Assembly (NCBI RefSeq): GCF_028287845.1
Contig: NZ_JAQBOW010000012.1
Coordinates: 1 to 34,948 of the forward strand
Direction of reading: 5' to 3'
Source of the DNA: Mucilaginibacter sp.
Lineage (GTDB): Bacteria > Bacteroidota > Bacteroidia > Sphingobacteriales > Sphingobacteriaceae
Length of the DNA stretch: 34,948 nt
The notes under the pieces were generated by a model that saw only the letters and a program-made list of their open reading frames with translations, searched no databases and was not told the origin of the DNA. A program made the translations under genes and the position numbers. The number at the start of each line of letters is the position of its first letter. The first letter of the stretch is position 1. Of this stretch, positions 21,541-30,492 are shown piece by piece.

Positions 21541-23994
21541 ATGCACTACAAAGCCATGAATCACAAATCAATACTCAGTTTTACTTTCCTCATTGTATTT
21601 GCCTTACAGGCATCTGCGCAATTACCCGGCAAAATAGAACAAACCGGGCAAATGCTTTTACCTAACGGATGGAAGCTAAGTCCGGCAGGCAGCTCACTAC
21701 CTTTGGGCGATCTGCCTTTAAACATACAGCTTTCATCATCGGGGAAATTATTGGCTGTTACCAATAATGGCCAAAGCACCCAATCTGTTCAATTAATAGA
21801 TCCTGTAAACCAGAAACTGCTGGATGAAAAGGTAGTTGGTAAATCATGGTACGGGTTAGCTTTTAGCCATGATGAAAAAATGCTGTATGCATCAGGCGGT
21901 AATGATAACTGGATAATGGCTTTCCATATCCAAAACAATAAAATTGGCAAGGCCGATACCATTAAATTAGGTTTACCATGGCCAAAAAATAAAATTTGTG
22001 TTACGGGTATTACTGTTAACAAAAGTAATACACTACTGTATGCCGTTACCAAAGAGGATAGCTCTTTGTATATTATTAACCCGGTAACACATAACATCCA
22101 AAATAAAATTAAACTGGCAGCCGAGGCTTATAGCTGCGTATTATCGCCTGATGACAGAACATTATACATATCTATTTGGGGGGGCGAACAGGTTAGCTTA
22201 TTTAATACCGTTACAAAAAAATTAAGCAATATTAAGGTAGGCAGCCATCCAAACGAGTTATTATTAAATAAAAAAGGCACCCGTTTATTTGTAGCCAATG
22301 CTAATGACAACTCTGTATCTGTTATAAATACCGGTACCAATAAAATTACCGAAGTAATTTCTACTTCACTTTATCCAACAAAATTAACGGGTTCAACTAC
22401 AAACGGGTTGGCATTGTCTGCTGATGAAAAAACATTATATATAGCCAATGCCGATAATAATTGTTTGGCGGTATTTGATGTTAGCAACCCCGGGAATAGC
22501 CAAAGCCGCGGCTTTATTCCCGTTGGCTGGTACCCCACGAATGTAAAAACGCTGGGTACTAAAATACTGGTAGCTAATGGCAAAGGGTTTACTTCTATGG
22601 CAAATCCTAACGGACCGCATCCTCTAAAAAGGGCAGATAACAGCAGTTACCAAAAAGGAGCGAGGGATGCAAAAGAACAATACATTGGCGGGCTGTTTAA
22701 AGGCACTCTCTCTTTTATTGATATGCCTAAACCAGATCAGCTTAAAAGCTATACAAAACAGGTTTATGCTAATACGCCTTTTAATAATGAAATAGCAAAA
22801 ATAGCACCCGGAGAGATAGGTAACCCTATCCCGCGCAGCCGTGCAGACAAATCGCCTATTAAATATGTGTTTTATATTATTAAGGAAAACCGTACTTACG
22901 ACCAGGTTTTGGGCGACATGCCTAAAGGCAGCGGCGATACTTCGTTATGTATTTTTGGCAATAAAGTTACCCCAAACCAACATGCTATAGCCAACGAGTT
23001 TGCCTTGTTAGATAATTTTTATGTGGATGCTGAAGTTAGTGCCGATGGCCATAATTGGAGCACCGCCGCATATTCAACCGATTTTATTGAAAAAACATGG
23101 CCCACCGGTTATGGGAATCGCGGGGGCAATTATGATTCGGAAGCTGAGCGCGAAATAGGTAATCCAAAAGATGGTTATATATGGGATTATTGTAAACGTG
23201 CCGGCGTTAGTTACCGTTCTTATGGCGAATTTGCCGCATACGATAAAGCTAATATCAAATCTTTACAAGGTCATATTTGCGTAAAAACACCTGGTTTTGA
23301 TTTGACCATAACAGATAGATACCGAGAAGAGGTATGGGCACATGATTTCGACTCGCTTCTGCGCATAAATGCTGTACCCCGGTTTAGCTCCATTCGTCTG
23401 GGTAATGACCATACCAGCGGACAAAAAAAAGGAGCTATATCGCCTATTGCGGCTGTAGCTGATAACGACCAGGGTGTAGGAATGCTTATTGATCATCTTT
23501 CAAAAAGCCCGATATGGAACGAATCGGTAGTATTTGTGTTGGAAGATGATGCACAAAATGGGTCTGACCATATTGACGCTCACCGTTCGCCAATATACAT
23601 TGCCGGCCCTTATGTAAAACGCGGGGCAATAATACATGGCATGTATTCAACTTCGGGGGTGCTGCGCACAATGGAACTTATACTGGGCCTGCCGCCAATG
23701 AGCCAATATGATGCCGCGGCTATGCCGTTATTTGATTGCTTTACCACTAAGCCTGATTTTACCCCATACAACGTAAAACCTGCCGAAGTTGATGTAGAAA
23801 AACGCAATGTTGCTGTTAACCAAAGCAGTAAGCGCTCGGCATTATTTGACCTGGCAGACGAAGATAAGGTGCCCGATCTGGAACTGAATGATGTAATATG
23901 GAAATATGTTAAAGGCGAAAACGCCGTAATGCCGGCCCCAAGGCGCAGCGCATTTGTAATTTTAGAGCAAAAAAAGAAACATGATGATGATTGA
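21541..23994 (+). CDS. secreted bifunctional YncE-like beta-propeller / phosphoesterase
   Basis: This 817-residue exported protein has two domains. After a signal peptide (ILSFTFLIVFALQASAQ), residues about 40-370 form a YncE-like seven-bladed propeller with repeated blades such as GKLLAVTNNGQSTQSVQLID, SYSCVLSPDDRTLYISIWGG-type and GTRLFVANANDNSVSVINT units. The C-terminal part is a phosphoesterase/alkaline-phosphatase-superfamily domain starting KYVFYIIKENRTYDQVLGDM (residue 441), with NEFALLDNFYVDAEVSADGH, VVFVLEDDAQNGSDHIDAHR and SPIYIAGPYVKRG. This combination is a recurrent Bacteroidota protein of unknown substrate. ATG 21541 or the in-frame ATG at 21556 both fit; the latter gives a more compact signal peptide. 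Confidence 0.87.
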   Translation: MHYKAMNHKSILSFTFLIVFALQASAQLPGKIEQTGQMLLPNGWKLSPAGSSLPLGDLPLNIQLSSSGKLLAVTNNGQSTQSVQLIDPVNQKLLDEKVVGKSWYGLAFSHDEKMLYASGGNDNWIMAFHIQNNKIGKADTIKLGLPWPKNKICVTGITVNKSNTLLYAVTKEDSSLYIINPVTHNIQNKIKLAAEAYSCVLSPDDRTLYISIWGGEQVSLFNTVTKKLSNIKVGSHPNELLLNKKGTRLFVANANDNSVSVINTGTNKITEVISTSLYPTKLTGSTTNGLALSADEKTLYIANADNNCLAVFDVSNPGNSQSRGFIPVGWYPTNVKTLGTKILVANGKGFTSMANPNGPHPLKRADNSSYQKGARDAKEQYIGGLFKGTLSFIDMPKPDQLKSYTKQVYANTPFNNEIAKIAPGEIGNPIPRSRADKSPIKYVFYIIKENRTYDQVLGDMPKGSGDTSLCIFGNKVTPNQHAIANEFALLDNFYVDAEVSADGHNWSTAAYSTDFIEKTWPTGYGNRGGNYDSEAEREIGNPKDGYIWDYCKRAGVSYRSYGEFAAYDKANIKSLQGHICVKTPGFDLTITDRYREEVWAHDFDSLLRINAVPRFSSIRLGNDHTSGQKKGAISPIAAVADNDQGVGMLIDHLSKSPIWNESVVFVLEDDAQNGSDHIDAHRSPIYIAGPYVKRGAIIHGMYSTSGVLRTMELILGLPPMSQYDAAAMPLFDCFTTKPDFTPYNVKPAEVDVEKRNVAVNQSSKRSALFDLADEDKVPDLELNDVIWKYVKGENAVMPAPRRSAFVILEQKKKHDDD

Positions 23995-24035
23995 TGTGTT
24001 ATTATGAATACCTTTAATAGAAACCATCACCATCA

Positions 24036-24902
24036 ATGACAATTATAGAAAACAACCTTTTTAAAATAGCAATCCGTGCACAGGGCGGAGAATTAGCATC
24101 ATTTTATAACAAAACAACTAATGTAGAACATATGTGGCAGGCCGATGCTACTATATGGCCATGGCATGCGCCCAACCTGTTCCCTATAGTTGGCGGATTA
24201 ATTAATAACCAATTGTTTGTTGATGGCCATACCTATGAATTGCCAAGACATGGATTTACCCGCACCTCTGAATTATTGTTGATCTCTTCTAATGAACAAT
24301 CAGCTTGGTTTTCTTTGCCTTATTCCGAAAAGACATTAGCTAAATATCCTTATAAATTCGATTTTCAAATTCATTACGACCTAATAGACGATGCTTTACG
24401 CGTAACCTATAAGGTTATTAATTTGGATAAAAAACCTATCTATTTTTCGGTTGGCGGGCACCCGGCCTTTAATGTTCCATTTAATAAAGGCGAGGATTAC
24501 GAAGACTATTATTTAGAGTTTGAAGCCGATGACAAATTAATAACACACCAATTATCTGCTGATGGCTTTTTTAATGGGGAAACAGCCCCGGTTCCTATAA
24601 AAGTGAAGAAACTTTTTTTAACGCGGGATCTGTTTAATAAAGATGCTTTAGTATTTAAGAACCTGCATTCACGGATGGTAACCATTAAAAGCACGCAGCA
24701 TGATCAAACGCTTACCGTTGAGTTTCCGCATTTTAATTATTTAGGACTTTGGGCAAAACCCGGCGCCGATTTTGTATGTATTGAACCCTGGCTGGGCTGC
24801 GCCGATACCGAAGGGGCGCATGTTGATATGAGCAAAAAAGAAGCTATTCAAAAATTAAATGTAGGTCATGTTTTTGAGGCGGCATTTTTTATAAGTATGT
24901 AA
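24036..24902 (+). CDS. aldose-1-epimerase family protein (LacX-like)
   Basis: This 288-residue protein has the galactose mutarotase-like beta-sandwich. Typical motifs are IRAQGGELASFYNK at the N-terminus, PWHAPNLFPIVGGL, the arginine/histidine strand LPRHGFTRTSE, the catalytic histidine region FSVGGHPAFNVPF, and the C-terminal acidic motif CIEPWLGCADTEG. These define the LacX/YihR-like subgroup of COG2017. It probably interconverts sugar anomers in the cytoplasm, as no signal peptide is present. It begins 41 bases after the YncE-phosphoesterase gene on the same strand and may be co-transcribed. A strong hairpin follows its stop. Confidence 0.88.
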   Translation: MTIIENNLFKIAIRAQGGELASFYNKTTNVEHMWQADATIWPWHAPNLFPIVGGLINNQLFVDGHTYELPRHGFTRTSELLLISSNEQSAWFSLPYSEKTLAKYPYKFDFQIHYDLIDDALRVTYKVINLDKKPIYFSVGGHPAFNVPFNKGEDYEDYYLEFEADDKLITHQLSADGFFNGETAPVPIKVKKLFLTRDLFNKDALVFKNLHSRMVTIKSTQHDQTLTVEFPHFNYLGLWAKPGADFVCIEPWLGCADTEGAHVDMSKKEAIQKLNVGHVFEAAFFISM

Positions 24903-24906
24903 GCAG

Positions 24907-24943
24907 ACAGCCTTACGAAGTTTTAAAAACTTCGTAAGGCTGT
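24907..24943. terminator. bidirectional terminator-like perfect palindrome
   Basis: A 37-base perfect inverted repeat (18-bp arms around one base) runs from ACAGCCTTACGAAG to its complement CTTCGTAAGGCTGT. It lies between the convergent epimerase-like and parC genes, four bases after one stop and six before the other. It lacks a separate U tract, but the stem centre is T/A-rich. A terminator role is inferred from position. Confidence 0.75.
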
Positions 24944-24949
24944 AGGATA

Positions 24950-27793
24950 TTAAAACAACCCCAACTGCCCTTTATCGTCTATATCGATATCATCCGGGTT
25001 GGTTATCTCAAAATCTATTTTTTTAGCTGGTGATTCCACTGATTCTTCGGGTGATTCCTCCGATTTGTCCTGTGATTTTTCCAATTCCGGTATTGGTTCA
25101 GTTGGCTGTTCAGCCACCGGTTTTGGCTCAGGAATTTCTACTTTGAGTTTTGCAATTGCTATCGGTGCCGGTTCTTCAACAACCGGCGGTTCCTTATCTG
25201 CTACTACTTTATCTTCCGGAGTTATAACAATTTCTGTATCTGCAACAGATTCCGGTTCGGGGTCCGGTACATCTTCCGCGTCATCATGTTCTGCTTCCAG
25301 TACCACACTTTGAATGATGTGAACAGACAGGCGGTTACCCATCGCTTTCATACCTTTAATATCTATCAGGTCGGCCAAATTAAGCTCAACAGTTTCAGGA
25401 GTTTTAGCTGCGCCTTTCAACTGCTCAACTTTTACAATAGCTTGCGATGCGCCAGATATTAATATCATTTTTGATCCGCTCTCTTCACTAATAATACTGG
25501 TTTGCTTACCTATTGCCGTATTCTCGAAAGCAAATCGCTTAATCAGGTAGTTTTTTGATTTACCATCATAATGCACAACCGAGTAAACTTTTTCAGGGTT
25601 ATACTTTTCTATTACCACCATCTTATCATCAAAATGGTTGTTCAGATCAAAGCTGGTTAATTCGTAAATCCCATTCGAAAAAACAGTTAGTATACGATCG
25701 TCGCCATCAAACTCGCCCAAAAATTTACCGCGCGAATCAACATTTAAACGTTTTAAAATATCATCATACCAAATCTTTCTGCCTGCAAGGGTTGACAAGC
25801 CTTTGCTCTTTAACAGTATCTTTTTAACCGGGTATTTGGTAATAATATTACCCATAGAGTTACGGCCCTTTATGGCAAGCTGCGCAAAGTCTTCATCAAA
25901 CTGTAGTTTCTTTAGCTTGGCATGCGGTTTCAACTGCACATTCACTACTTCGGCCTCGCCGTTAGGATTGGCAGAGAAGTACAGCACTTTAGAGCCTTTG
26001 CTCCCTTTGGTCAGATCGTATTCCTTATCGCGGGTTACGCCGGTTACGGCAAAGCGTTTAATATAACTTACGCCGCTTTGGCCGTCTTTATATATCATGT
26101 TATACACCGTACGCTCGTCGTTCTTTTTAAATACGGCTACGTGAATGATCTCTTTACCAACAAAAATCTTCTCCTGCACCTTGGTAATAATACACCTTCC
26201 ATCTTCACGAAAAACTATGATCTCGTCAATATCAGAGCAATCGCCCACAAATTCATCTTTACGCAAGCCGGTACCAATAAAACCATCCTCACGGTTAACA
26301 TATAGCTTGACATTAGCCAATGCCACTTGCGATGCCTCTACCCTATCAAAAGTGCGCAGTTCGGTTTTACGTTCGCGGCCCTTTCCGTATTTCTCTTTTA
26401 GTTTTTCAAACCAATCTATGGTATATTCAGTAAGATGTTTCAGGTGATTTTTTACCGTCTTTATCTCGTTTTCCAGGTTCTTTATTTGCTCATCCGTTTT
26501 CTTCACATCAAAACGGGTAATGCTACTCATTGGTTTATCAATAAGCTTTTTATAATCTTCATCTATTATCGGGCGATAAAATTGCGGGAAGAATGGTTCG
26601 AATAATTTATTCAATACCACCAGCACCTGTTCAAAGTTTGCAGAACTTTCGTAATCAGGGTGTTTGTACATCCCTTCCTGGATAAATATTTTCAGCAATG
26701 AGCTAAAAAATATCTTTTCCATCAGCTCCTTCAACCTTATCTGCAGCTCCTGCTTAAGCAGTTCGCGGGTGTAATGTGTGCTTTCTGTAAGCATGTCATT
26801 CACACTCATAAAGCGTGGCTTATCGTCCTGTATTACACAGGTATTTGGCGATATGGAAACCTCGCAATCGGTAAAAGCATACAACGCGTCAATAGTAACA
26901 TCAGGCGATATACCCGGCGCTAAATGGATAACTATTTCTACATGCTGCGCTGTGTTATCCTCTATCTTCTTAATCTTGATCTTGCCCTTATCATTGGCAG
27001 ATATTACGCTATCAATTAAACTGCCTGTAGTAGTAGTAAAAGGTATCTCGGTTATAGCCAGGGTTTTTTTATCACGCTCTACAATTTTTGCGCGTACGCG
27101 GATACGGCCTCCACGCTGCCCATCATTGTAGGCAGATGCATCAGCCATACCACCGGTAGGGAAATCCGGCAATAAATTTGGCGTTTGGCCGCTTAATACG
27201 GCTATTGACGCATCCAGTAGCTCAATAAAATTATGGGGTAATATTTTGGTTGCCAAACCTACGGCAATACCTTCGGCACCCTGTGCCAATAGCAACGGGA
27301 ACTTAACCGGCAGCGTAATAGGCTCCTTATTACGGCCATCATAGCTGGCTTGCCAAACGGTGGTGTCGGGGTTAAAAACAACTTCGAGCGCGAACTTTGA
27401 TAAGCGCGCCTCAATATAACGCGGCGCGGCTGCCGAGTCGCCGGTTACCGGGTCCCCCCAGTTACCCTGGCAATCTATCAGCAGGTTTTTCTGGCCTATC
27501 TGCACCATAGCATCACCAATCGACGCATCACCATGGGGGTGATATTTCATGGTATTACCAATAACGTTGGCCGCTTTATTAAAACGCCCGTCGTCCATCT
27601 CTTTAAGCGAGTGCAGTATACGGCGCTGTACAGGTTTTAAACCATCATTTATATGCGGAACGGCACGATCAAGAATTACATAAGAGGCATAATCAAGGAA
27701 CCAGTTTTCGTACAGCCCGTCAAGCGAGGTAACATTATGTATTTTTTCTTCGTTGTTAGCAGGTATGTCGTTTTCGTTCAGGTCTTCACTCAT
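24950..27793 (-). CDS. parC: DNA topoisomerase IV subunit A
   Basis: ParC is the DNA-cleaving subunit of topoisomerase IV, which decatenates replicated chromosomes. It has 947 residues. The breakage-reunion domain includes YASYVILDRAVPHINDGLKP, the quinolone-region helix HPHGDASIGDAMV and the catalytic Tyr126 in AAAPRYIEARL. A coiled-coil gate (KTDEQIKNLENEIKTVKNHL) follows, then a C-terminal propeller with blade motifs FVGKEIIHVAVFKKND and GSKGSKVLYFSA. The last about 120 residues are a Glu/Pro/Val/Asp-rich low-complexity tail ending DIDIDDKGQLGLF, a common Bacteroidota feature. ATG 27793 is chosen over the TTG at 27802. parE lies 2.7 kb upstream on the same strand, which supports topoisomerase IV rather than gyrase. 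Confidence 0.93.
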   Translation of the reverse strand: MSEDLNENDIPANNEEKIHNVTSLDGLYENWFLDYASYVILDRAVPHINDGLKPVQRRILHSLKEMDDGRFNKAANVIGNTMKYHPHGDASIGDAMVQIGQKNLLIDCQGNWGDPVTGDSAAAPRYIEARLSKFALEVVFNPDTTVWQASYDGRNKEPITLPVKFPLLLAQGAEGIAVGLATKILPHNFIELLDASIAVLSGQTPNLLPDFPTGGMADASAYNDGQRGGRIRVRAKIVERDKKTLAITEIPFTTTTGSLIDSVISANDKGKIKIKKIEDNTAQHVEIVIHLAPGISPDVTIDALYAFTDCEVSISPNTCVIQDDKPRFMSVNDMLTESTHYTRELLKQELQIRLKELMEKIFFSSLLKIFIQEGMYKHPDYESSANFEQVLVVLNKLFEPFFPQFYRPIIDEDYKKLIDKPMSSITRFDVKKTDEQIKNLENEIKTVKNHLKHLTEYTIDWFEKLKEKYGKGRERKTELRTFDRVEASQVALANVKLYVNREDGFIGTGLRKDEFVGDCSDIDEIIVFREDGRCIITKVQEKIFVGKEIIHVAVFKKNDERTVYNMIYKDGQSGVSYIKRFAVTGVTRDKEYDLTKGSKGSKVLYFSANPNGEAEVVNVQLKPHAKLKKLQFDEDFAQLAIKGRNSMGNIITKYPVKKILLKSKGLSTLAGRKIWYDDILKRLNVDSRGKFLGEFDGDDRILTVFSNGIYELTSFDLNNHFDDKMVVIEKYNPEKVYSVVHYDGKSKNYLIKRFAFENTAIGKQTSIISEESGSKMILISGASQAIVKVEQLKGAAKTPETVELNLADLIDIKGMKAMGNRLSVHIIQSVVLEAEHDDAEDVPDPEPESVADTEIVITPEDKVVADKEPPVVEEPAPIAIAKLKVEIPEPKPVAEQPTEPIPELEKSQDKSEESPEESVESPAKKIDFEITNPDDIDIDDKGQLGLF

Positions 27794-27827
27794 TAGTAAC
27801 AAAAAAATTTAGATGGATAAAGATAGG

Positions 27828-27869
27828 GATATGTGCAGATATGCAGATGTGTGGATGTGCAGATTTTAT
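27828..27869. repeat. octad array upstream of parC
   Basis: Units starting with GAT repeat mostly every 8 bases: GATATGTGCA (10), GATATGCA, GATGTGTG, GATGTGCA, GATTTTAT. It lies in the 199-base gap between the YdeI-like gene and parC, 35 bases upstream of the parC start. It follows the same design as the heptad arrays but with 8-bp spacing. The rest of this gap shows nothing recognisable. Confidence 0.6.
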
Positions 27870-27992
27870 GCACATAATGCAACCGTTTTGTTATTTCGCC
27901 TCAAACTTCAATGTATTTCAAAGTTAAAAAAATGAAATTGTAATTATAACGATATTCGACAACAAACAAAATCCTAAAAACGCAAACTATAA

Positions 27993-28499
27993 TTACTCCT
28001 TTCTCATCTCCCTTATCATCACATTGTAGGACCATTTACGAAGCATCGCATTTACGGTATTTACTATGCGCTTATTGCGCGTTTCGCTGGTCTTGGCTTG
28101 TTCTATCCATTTAAGAAAATATTCCCGGTGTGATTTTGCAAGGCTATTAAAAAATTCCAAAGCTTCAGGTTCAAAATCAAAACACTCCTGCAAATCATCG
28201 GGCACGTTAAATTTATAATCTTTATCTTCTTCCAGCTTTACCTGCAGCATAGCGCCTGCATTTTTATGTATGCCTTTTCTTATATCTGCCTTAAGCGCCA
28301 TAATAAAATTGCCCTCGCCCATGGGCATTAATGCCATACCTTTTACCGTCATACCATCTAGCATACCACGTACCCTGAAGGATTTTTTGCTACCCGGTTT
28401 TAATTGCTGCGCTAAATCTGCAGGAATTTCAATATAGCTCCACCCGGTTTTTTCGCCCTGTTCTGCAAACTGTAAAATGATGGTATTGAACTCAATCAT
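27993..28499 (-). CDS. YdeI/OmpD-associated-family protein with DUF1905-like domain
   Basis: This 168-residue cytoplasmic protein has two parts. The N-terminal DUF1905-like barrel has GWSYIEIPADLAQQLKPGSK, SFRVRGMLDGMTVKGMALMP and MALKADIRKGIHKNAGAMLQ. The C-terminal YdeI/OmdA-type helical domain has DDLQECFDFEPEALEFFNSL followed by KSHREYFLKWIEQAKTSETR, where the HR-x-Y-x-x-WI and ET-R-R-I..-A/V motif is diagnostic. Members have been linked to bacteriocin or peptide resistance in Enterobacteria, but their mechanism is unknown and I do not assign one here. ATG 28499 is preferred to the TTG at 28517. Confidence 0.85.
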   Translation of the reverse strand: MIEFNTIILQFAEQGEKTGWSYIEIPADLAQQLKPGSKKSFRVRGMLDGMTVKGMALMPMGEGNFIMALKADIRKGIHKNAGAMLQVKLEEDKDYKFNVPDDLQECFDFEPEALEFFNSLAKSHREYFLKWIEQAKTSETRNKRIVNTVNAMLRKWSYNVMIREMRKE

Positions 28500-28651
28500 G
28501 CTATAAATATCACTCAAATATGCTTATGGTAAAAATAGGGCAAATGTTAAGTTTTAGTTAAGTGATTAATAAATATATTATTTTTTGTAACGTTTCGAAT
28601 GCTGGTGCTGTCCTATGGATATAAAATAATTAACCAAAAAACTCTAATATT

Positions 28652-29080
28652 ATGAAAACTTTAAAATCAATTATGCTTGGTTTAGCATTACTAGTTGCTG
28701 GCACAGTTGCCAACGCTGCAAATAAACCCACTCCGGCTGCATTAACAAAAAATGAAGTCTTAAATATTTATATAAATGCAGTAGTACACGGTAAAACAGA
28801 GGGCCTCAACGAAATTTTGGATGATAACATTCAATACATTATGACCCGCGGCAGCAATGTAACTACTTTAAACAAAAAACGCATCCTTGCATCTTTTAAA
28901 GCATCAGAAAACATTGAGCAGGACTGTAAATATATTACCACAATAATTGAAGATACCAGAGAGGGAATGATTGTAAAGCTAGAACTGCAATATGGTGGTT
29001 ATGTACGCACTAACTTGATCACTATTTCACTTAACCGTCCGGACTGGAAGATCACTAAGATCGAAAACGTACCTTCTTAA
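28652..29080 (+). CDS. secreted NTF2-like (lumazine-binding-type) small protein
   Basis: This 142-residue protein has a signal peptide (LKSIMLGLALLVAGTVANAA). A cystatin-like NTF2 fold follows, inferred from the pattern helix-helix-strands: NEVLNIYINAVVHGKTEGLN, EILDDNIQYIMTRGSNVTTL, KRILASFKASENIEQDCKY and paired strands ending LNRPDWKITKIENVPS. Such proteins are frequent in Sphingobacteriaceae as small periplasmic proteins with no known enzyme activity. It is the only plus-strand gene between parE and parC and has its own terminator, so it is probably a later insertion or an independent unit. Confidence 0.7.
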   Translation: MKTLKSIMLGLALLVAGTVANAANKPTPAALTKNEVLNIYINAVVHGKTEGLNEILDDNIQYIMTRGSNVTTLNKKRILASFKASENIEQDCKYITTIIEDTREGMIVKLELQYGGYVRTNLITISLNRPDWKITKIENVPS

Positions 29081-29110
29081 ATTTAGTTTAGTTTTATTTA
29101 TATGGCTGGG

Positions 29111-29136
29111 GGCTTCCGTTTTGCGGAGGCCTTTTT
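29111..29136 (+). terminator. rho-independent terminator of the NTF2-like gene
   Basis: GGCTTCCG and CGGAGGCC pair around a TTTTG loop (one G-U pair) and are followed by TTTTT, 30 bases after the stop codon. It precedes the convergent SGNH hydrolase end by a few bases. Confidence 0.85.
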
Positions 29137-29143
29137 ATTTAAG

Positions 29144-29806
29144 TTATTTTATATAATCCTGCAAAATAACCTGCCATCTATCATAACCCTTATTATTTAA
29201 GTGAAGCATATCTTTTTTATACAGGGATGAATCGGGCATCATGGTTTGCGGGTTTAACACCGTAGTGGCTACATCAATAAAATAGGTTTTGGGTTTTGTA
29301 CTGATGTAGGCCTTTATCAACTTATTAGCTGTTATAAAATCAGCCGAGTATTTTAACCTGCTCGGGCTTTCTTTGATAGATAAATAATAAAATTCAACAT
29401 CCGGCAATTGTTGCCTTATCATATCGTATATTTTGGTGAATAAATCGAACACAGATTGAGGCGTTTTACCGCTGACAGCAATATCATTCTCGCCGGCATA
29501 TAAAAATATTTTACGCGGATGATATGGAAACAATACGTAAGGCGTATAATAAGCTACCCACTGTGACAACTCTGAGCCCCCAACCCCGCGCTGAATTATT
29601 GGCGCACCACTAAAACGCTGCTGCAAATCACTCCATAACCGTATAGATGAAGCACCTATAAACAGTATGCCGTTGGGCTTTGGAAAATTCAGGCTATCCT
29701 GGTGCTTGTAGGCACGTATCTCCGCATCGTAAGGGAAACCCGTTTGCGCGTACAGTTTTGTACAAAAAACCAAAACAGTTAAAAGCAGCGTTAATTTTAA
29801 TTTCAT
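29144..29806 (-). CDS. secreted SGNH/GDSL hydrolase
   Basis: This 220-residue exported esterase-like hydrolase has a signal peptide ending LVFCTKLYAQ. The four SGNH blocks are in order: ILFIGASSIRLW with the nucleophile Ser53/54, RGVGGSELSQW (glycine oxyanion residue), FLYAGENDIA (Asn107), and DMLHLNNKGYDRW with Asp199 and His202. This subgroup resembles lipases and acetyl-xylan or platelet-activating-factor acetylhydrolase-like esterases; the substrate is not determinable. It starts five bases after the cytidine deaminase stop, so the two are likely co-transcribed although functionally unrelated. Confidence 0.87.
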   Translation of the reverse strand: MKLKLTLLLTVLVFCTKLYAQTGFPYDAEIRAYKHQDSLNFPKPNGILFIGASSIRLWSDLQQRFSGAPIIQRGVGGSELSQWVAYYTPYVLFPYHPRKIFLYAGENDIAVSGKTPQSVFDLFTKIYDMIRQQLPDVEFYYLSIKESPSRLKYSADFITANKLIKAYISTKPKTYFIDVATTVLNPQTMMPDSSLYKKDMLHLNNKGYDRWQVILQDYIK

Positions 29807-29811
29807 AATCT

Positions 29812-30297
29812 TTAAGTTAATCTGTCTTCAAAAAATAAAAACGGTAAAAAACTTTCTATACCAAGGGTTACCCAAACAGGGCCGTCTTTACAAAATAGTA
29901 TTGTTTTTATAGGCTTATTTTGTTTCTTCTCATACTCGGCTATTACCTGCAGGCAAGAGCCGCATGAAGTTACCGGTTTATTCAGGATAAACTCATCTGT
30001 ATGTGCTGTTACGGCCATACTTTCTATTGGGTCATCAGGATGATTGGCACCCCAATAAAACAGGGCAACCCGCTCTGCACATAAACCTGATGGATAAGCT
30101 ACATTTTCCTGGTTACTGCCATGTATTATTTTGCCGCTTTGCAATTGTAATGCTGCGCCTACCCTAAACTTTGAATAGGGGGAATGCGAGTTTGCCATCG
30201 CTTTAACCGCTTCATTGCATAAGCTTTGGTCGGTTGTATCAAGCTCCTCTACGGAAGCAAATTCCTGGAAATTTATTTTTATTTCGTGGTTAGTCAT
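29812..30297 (-). CDS. cdd: cytidine deaminase
   Basis: Cytidine deaminase converts cytidine and deoxycytidine to uridine forms in pyrimidine salvage. It has 161 residues, the small homotetrameric type. Key motifs are AMANSHSPYSKFRVGAAL, GSNQENVAYPSGLCAERVAL with the zinc ligand Cys73 and proton-shuttling Glu75, and TSCGSCLQVIAEY with zinc ligands Cys112 and Cys115. The usual P-C-G-x-C-R-Q is changed here to S-C-G-S-C-L-Q, while all metal ligands remain, so activity is still likely. The N-terminus has an extra about 20 residues before the common start. It lies downstream of parE, behind a strong terminator, and just upstream of the SGNH hydrolase. Confidence 0.92.
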   Translation of the reverse strand: MTNHEIKINFQEFASVEELDTTDQSLCNEAVKAMANSHSPYSKFRVGAALQLQSGKIIHGSNQENVAYPSGLCAERVALFYWGANHPDDPIESMAVTAHTDEFILNKPVTSCGSCLQVIAEYEKKQNKPIKTILFCKDGPVWVTLGIESFLPFLFFEDRLT

Positions 30298-30352
30298 TTA
30301 GCCTCATCTGCCTCTTTAGGAGAGGGTTCTTTTTTAAGTTTATAAAAAGCAA

Positions 30353-30382
30353 TTCCCCCGTCCTTTAAACGAAGCGGGGGAA
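30353..30382 (-). terminator. rho-independent terminator downstream of parE
   Basis: Read on the minus strand, TTCCCCCG and CGGGGGAA form an 8-bp GC-rich stem around a 14-base loop, followed by TTGCTTTTT. It ends parE transcription and insulates the cdd gene that starts 55 bases further on. Confidence 0.85.
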
Positions 30383-30492
30383 ACAAGATAAGTATTATTT
30401 ATAATAAGTAACTACAATAGGCAATACTCTTTTTTATTCATTACCTTTTAATGCAAGGATCCTGGCAATCCTCAAATCTTAAAAATCAAAGC

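Noticed and set aside
24999..25313. Ser/Gly-rich plus-strand frame of 104 codons opposite the ParC tail
   Set aside because: Its composition is the mirror of the Glu/Pro/Val-rich ParC C-terminal tail; it is antisense of low-complexity coding sequence.
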